Source: Bacteroidales bacterium
Lineage (GTDB): Bacteria > Bacteroidota > Bacteroidia > Bacteroidales > VadinHA17
Assembly (NCBI GenBank): GCA_003518245.1
Contig: DOZA01000204.1
Coordinates: 1-6,323, forward strand
Length of the DNA stretch: 6,323 nt
Direction of reading: 5' to 3'
The stretch's first letter is position 1; each line of letters opens with the position of its first letter. Below are positions 5,893-6,323 of the stretch, one piece after another. Both the position numbers and the translations under genes were made by a program. Below the pieces are notes generated by a model that saw nothing but the letters and a program-made list of their open reading frames with translations, was not told the DNA's origin and searched no databases.

Positions 5893-6323
5893 GTGAAGAA
5901 AAAAACGGTATCAGGAATAATTTGTCTTTTTATTTTTATTTTCTTTACTGCCTGCACACAGAAGGAAGAGCAGCAGAAACCCAACTTTATTGTTATTTTC
6001 TGCGATGATATGGGTTATGGTGATCTTGGATGCTTTGGATCAGAGCTTAACCGTACTCCCGAGATTGACAGGATGGCTGAAGAAGGTACCTGCTTTACAA
6101 GTTTTTATGTAACCAGTGGTGTTTGCACACCTTCACGTTCAAGCCTGATGACTGGTTGTTATCCCCTGAGGGTGGGAATGGATGAAAATTATAAGGGGTA
6201 CTGGGTTTTGTTCCCCGGTGATAATAAAGGCCTGCATCCTTCTGAGATCACTATTGCAGAGATATTAAAGGAACAGGGATATAGTACTGCCTGTATTGGC
6301 AAGTGGCATCTGGGTGACCAGGA
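5893..6323 (+). CDS. S1-family sulfatase, Cys-type, predicted surface lipoprotein; 3'-truncated
   Basis: About 143 residues are visible; the frame runs off the right edge, and family members are usually 450-550 residues. The enzyme should hydrolyse sulfate esters, probably on a glycan. D38-D39 begins the metal-binding D-D-M-G-Y-G-D segment. C78-T-P-S-R (codon at 6124) followed by S-S-L-M-T-G is the canonical site where Cys is converted to formylglycine. K137 and H139 lie in G-K-W-H-L-G. The N-terminus is a lipoprotein signal: three lysines, a hydrophobic stretch (about 8-20) and a lipobox F-T-A-C with C21. After C21 comes T-Q-K-E-E, resembling the Bacteroidota surface-export signal (Lys plus two acidic residues). 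There is no in-frame ATG between the upstream stop (5851-5853) and the signal. GTG at 5893 is my choice because it starts at V-K-K-K; TTG at 5881 is the alternative. It is probably co-transcribed with the upstream genes. Activation needs a maturation enzyme not seen here. Confidence 0.88.
   Translation, partial: MKKKTVSGIICLFIFIFFTACTQKEEQQKPNFIVIFCDDMGYGDLGCFGSELNRTPEIDRMAEEGTCFTSFYVTSGVCTPSRSSLMTGCYPLRVGMDENYKGYWVLFPGDNKGLHPSEITIAEILKEQGYSTACIGKWHLGDQ

Overview
The window looks like chromosomal DNA from a Bacteroidota (Bacteroidetes) bacterium, probably a marine or sediment carbohydrate degrader. Supporting signs are AT-rich DNA, start codons without clear Shine-Dalgarno sequences, a promoter matching the Bacteroidota consensus (TTTG, 19 nt, TAnnTTTG), and a sulfatase that appears to be a lipoprotein with a Bacteroidota-type surface-export tail. 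Taxonomy is inferred from these features only; no marker gene is present. All six genes lie on the + strand.

Layout. Positions 1-728 hold the 3' part of a ROK-family protein whose visible kinase active-site positions are replaced, so it is more likely a sugar-responsive regulator than a kinase. Positions 729-1055 are a 327-nt gap with a strong candidate promoter (911-941), an inverted repeat inside that promoter, an 11-nt-period direct repeat and a 9-bp stem-loop in the predicted leader. Then comes a tight gene run: an SGLT-like Na+/solute symporter (1056-2699), a zinc-dependent sorbitol-dehydrogenase-like enzyme (2709-3761), a PfkB/fructokinase-like sugar kinase (3754-4656), an iron-containing alcohol dehydrogenase (4676-5845), and the 5' part of a Cys-type S1 sulfatase lipoprotein (about 5893 to beyond the right edge). 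The first four genes are separated by 9 nt, an 8-nt overlap and 19 nt; the sulfatase follows after about 47 nt. This suggests one transcript.

How they may work together (inference). The sulfatase would remove sulfate from a sulfated glycan or sugar at the cell surface. The symporter would import a released sugar or polyol with Na+. The zinc dehydrogenase would oxidise a polyol to a ketose, and the kinase would phosphorylate the ketose into central metabolism. The iron dehydrogenase would be an NAD(P)H-linked aldehyde/alcohol step that could balance the NADH produced. The exact substrate cannot be read from the sequence. The ROK protein is a natural candidate regulator of this cluster.

I see no CRISPR array, tRNA, rRNA, insertion sequence, toxin-antitoxin pair or defence gene. 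The locus is best described as an uncharacterised variant of a sulfated-sugar or polyol utilisation operon, built from recognised families in an informative combination, not as a wholly new class of system.
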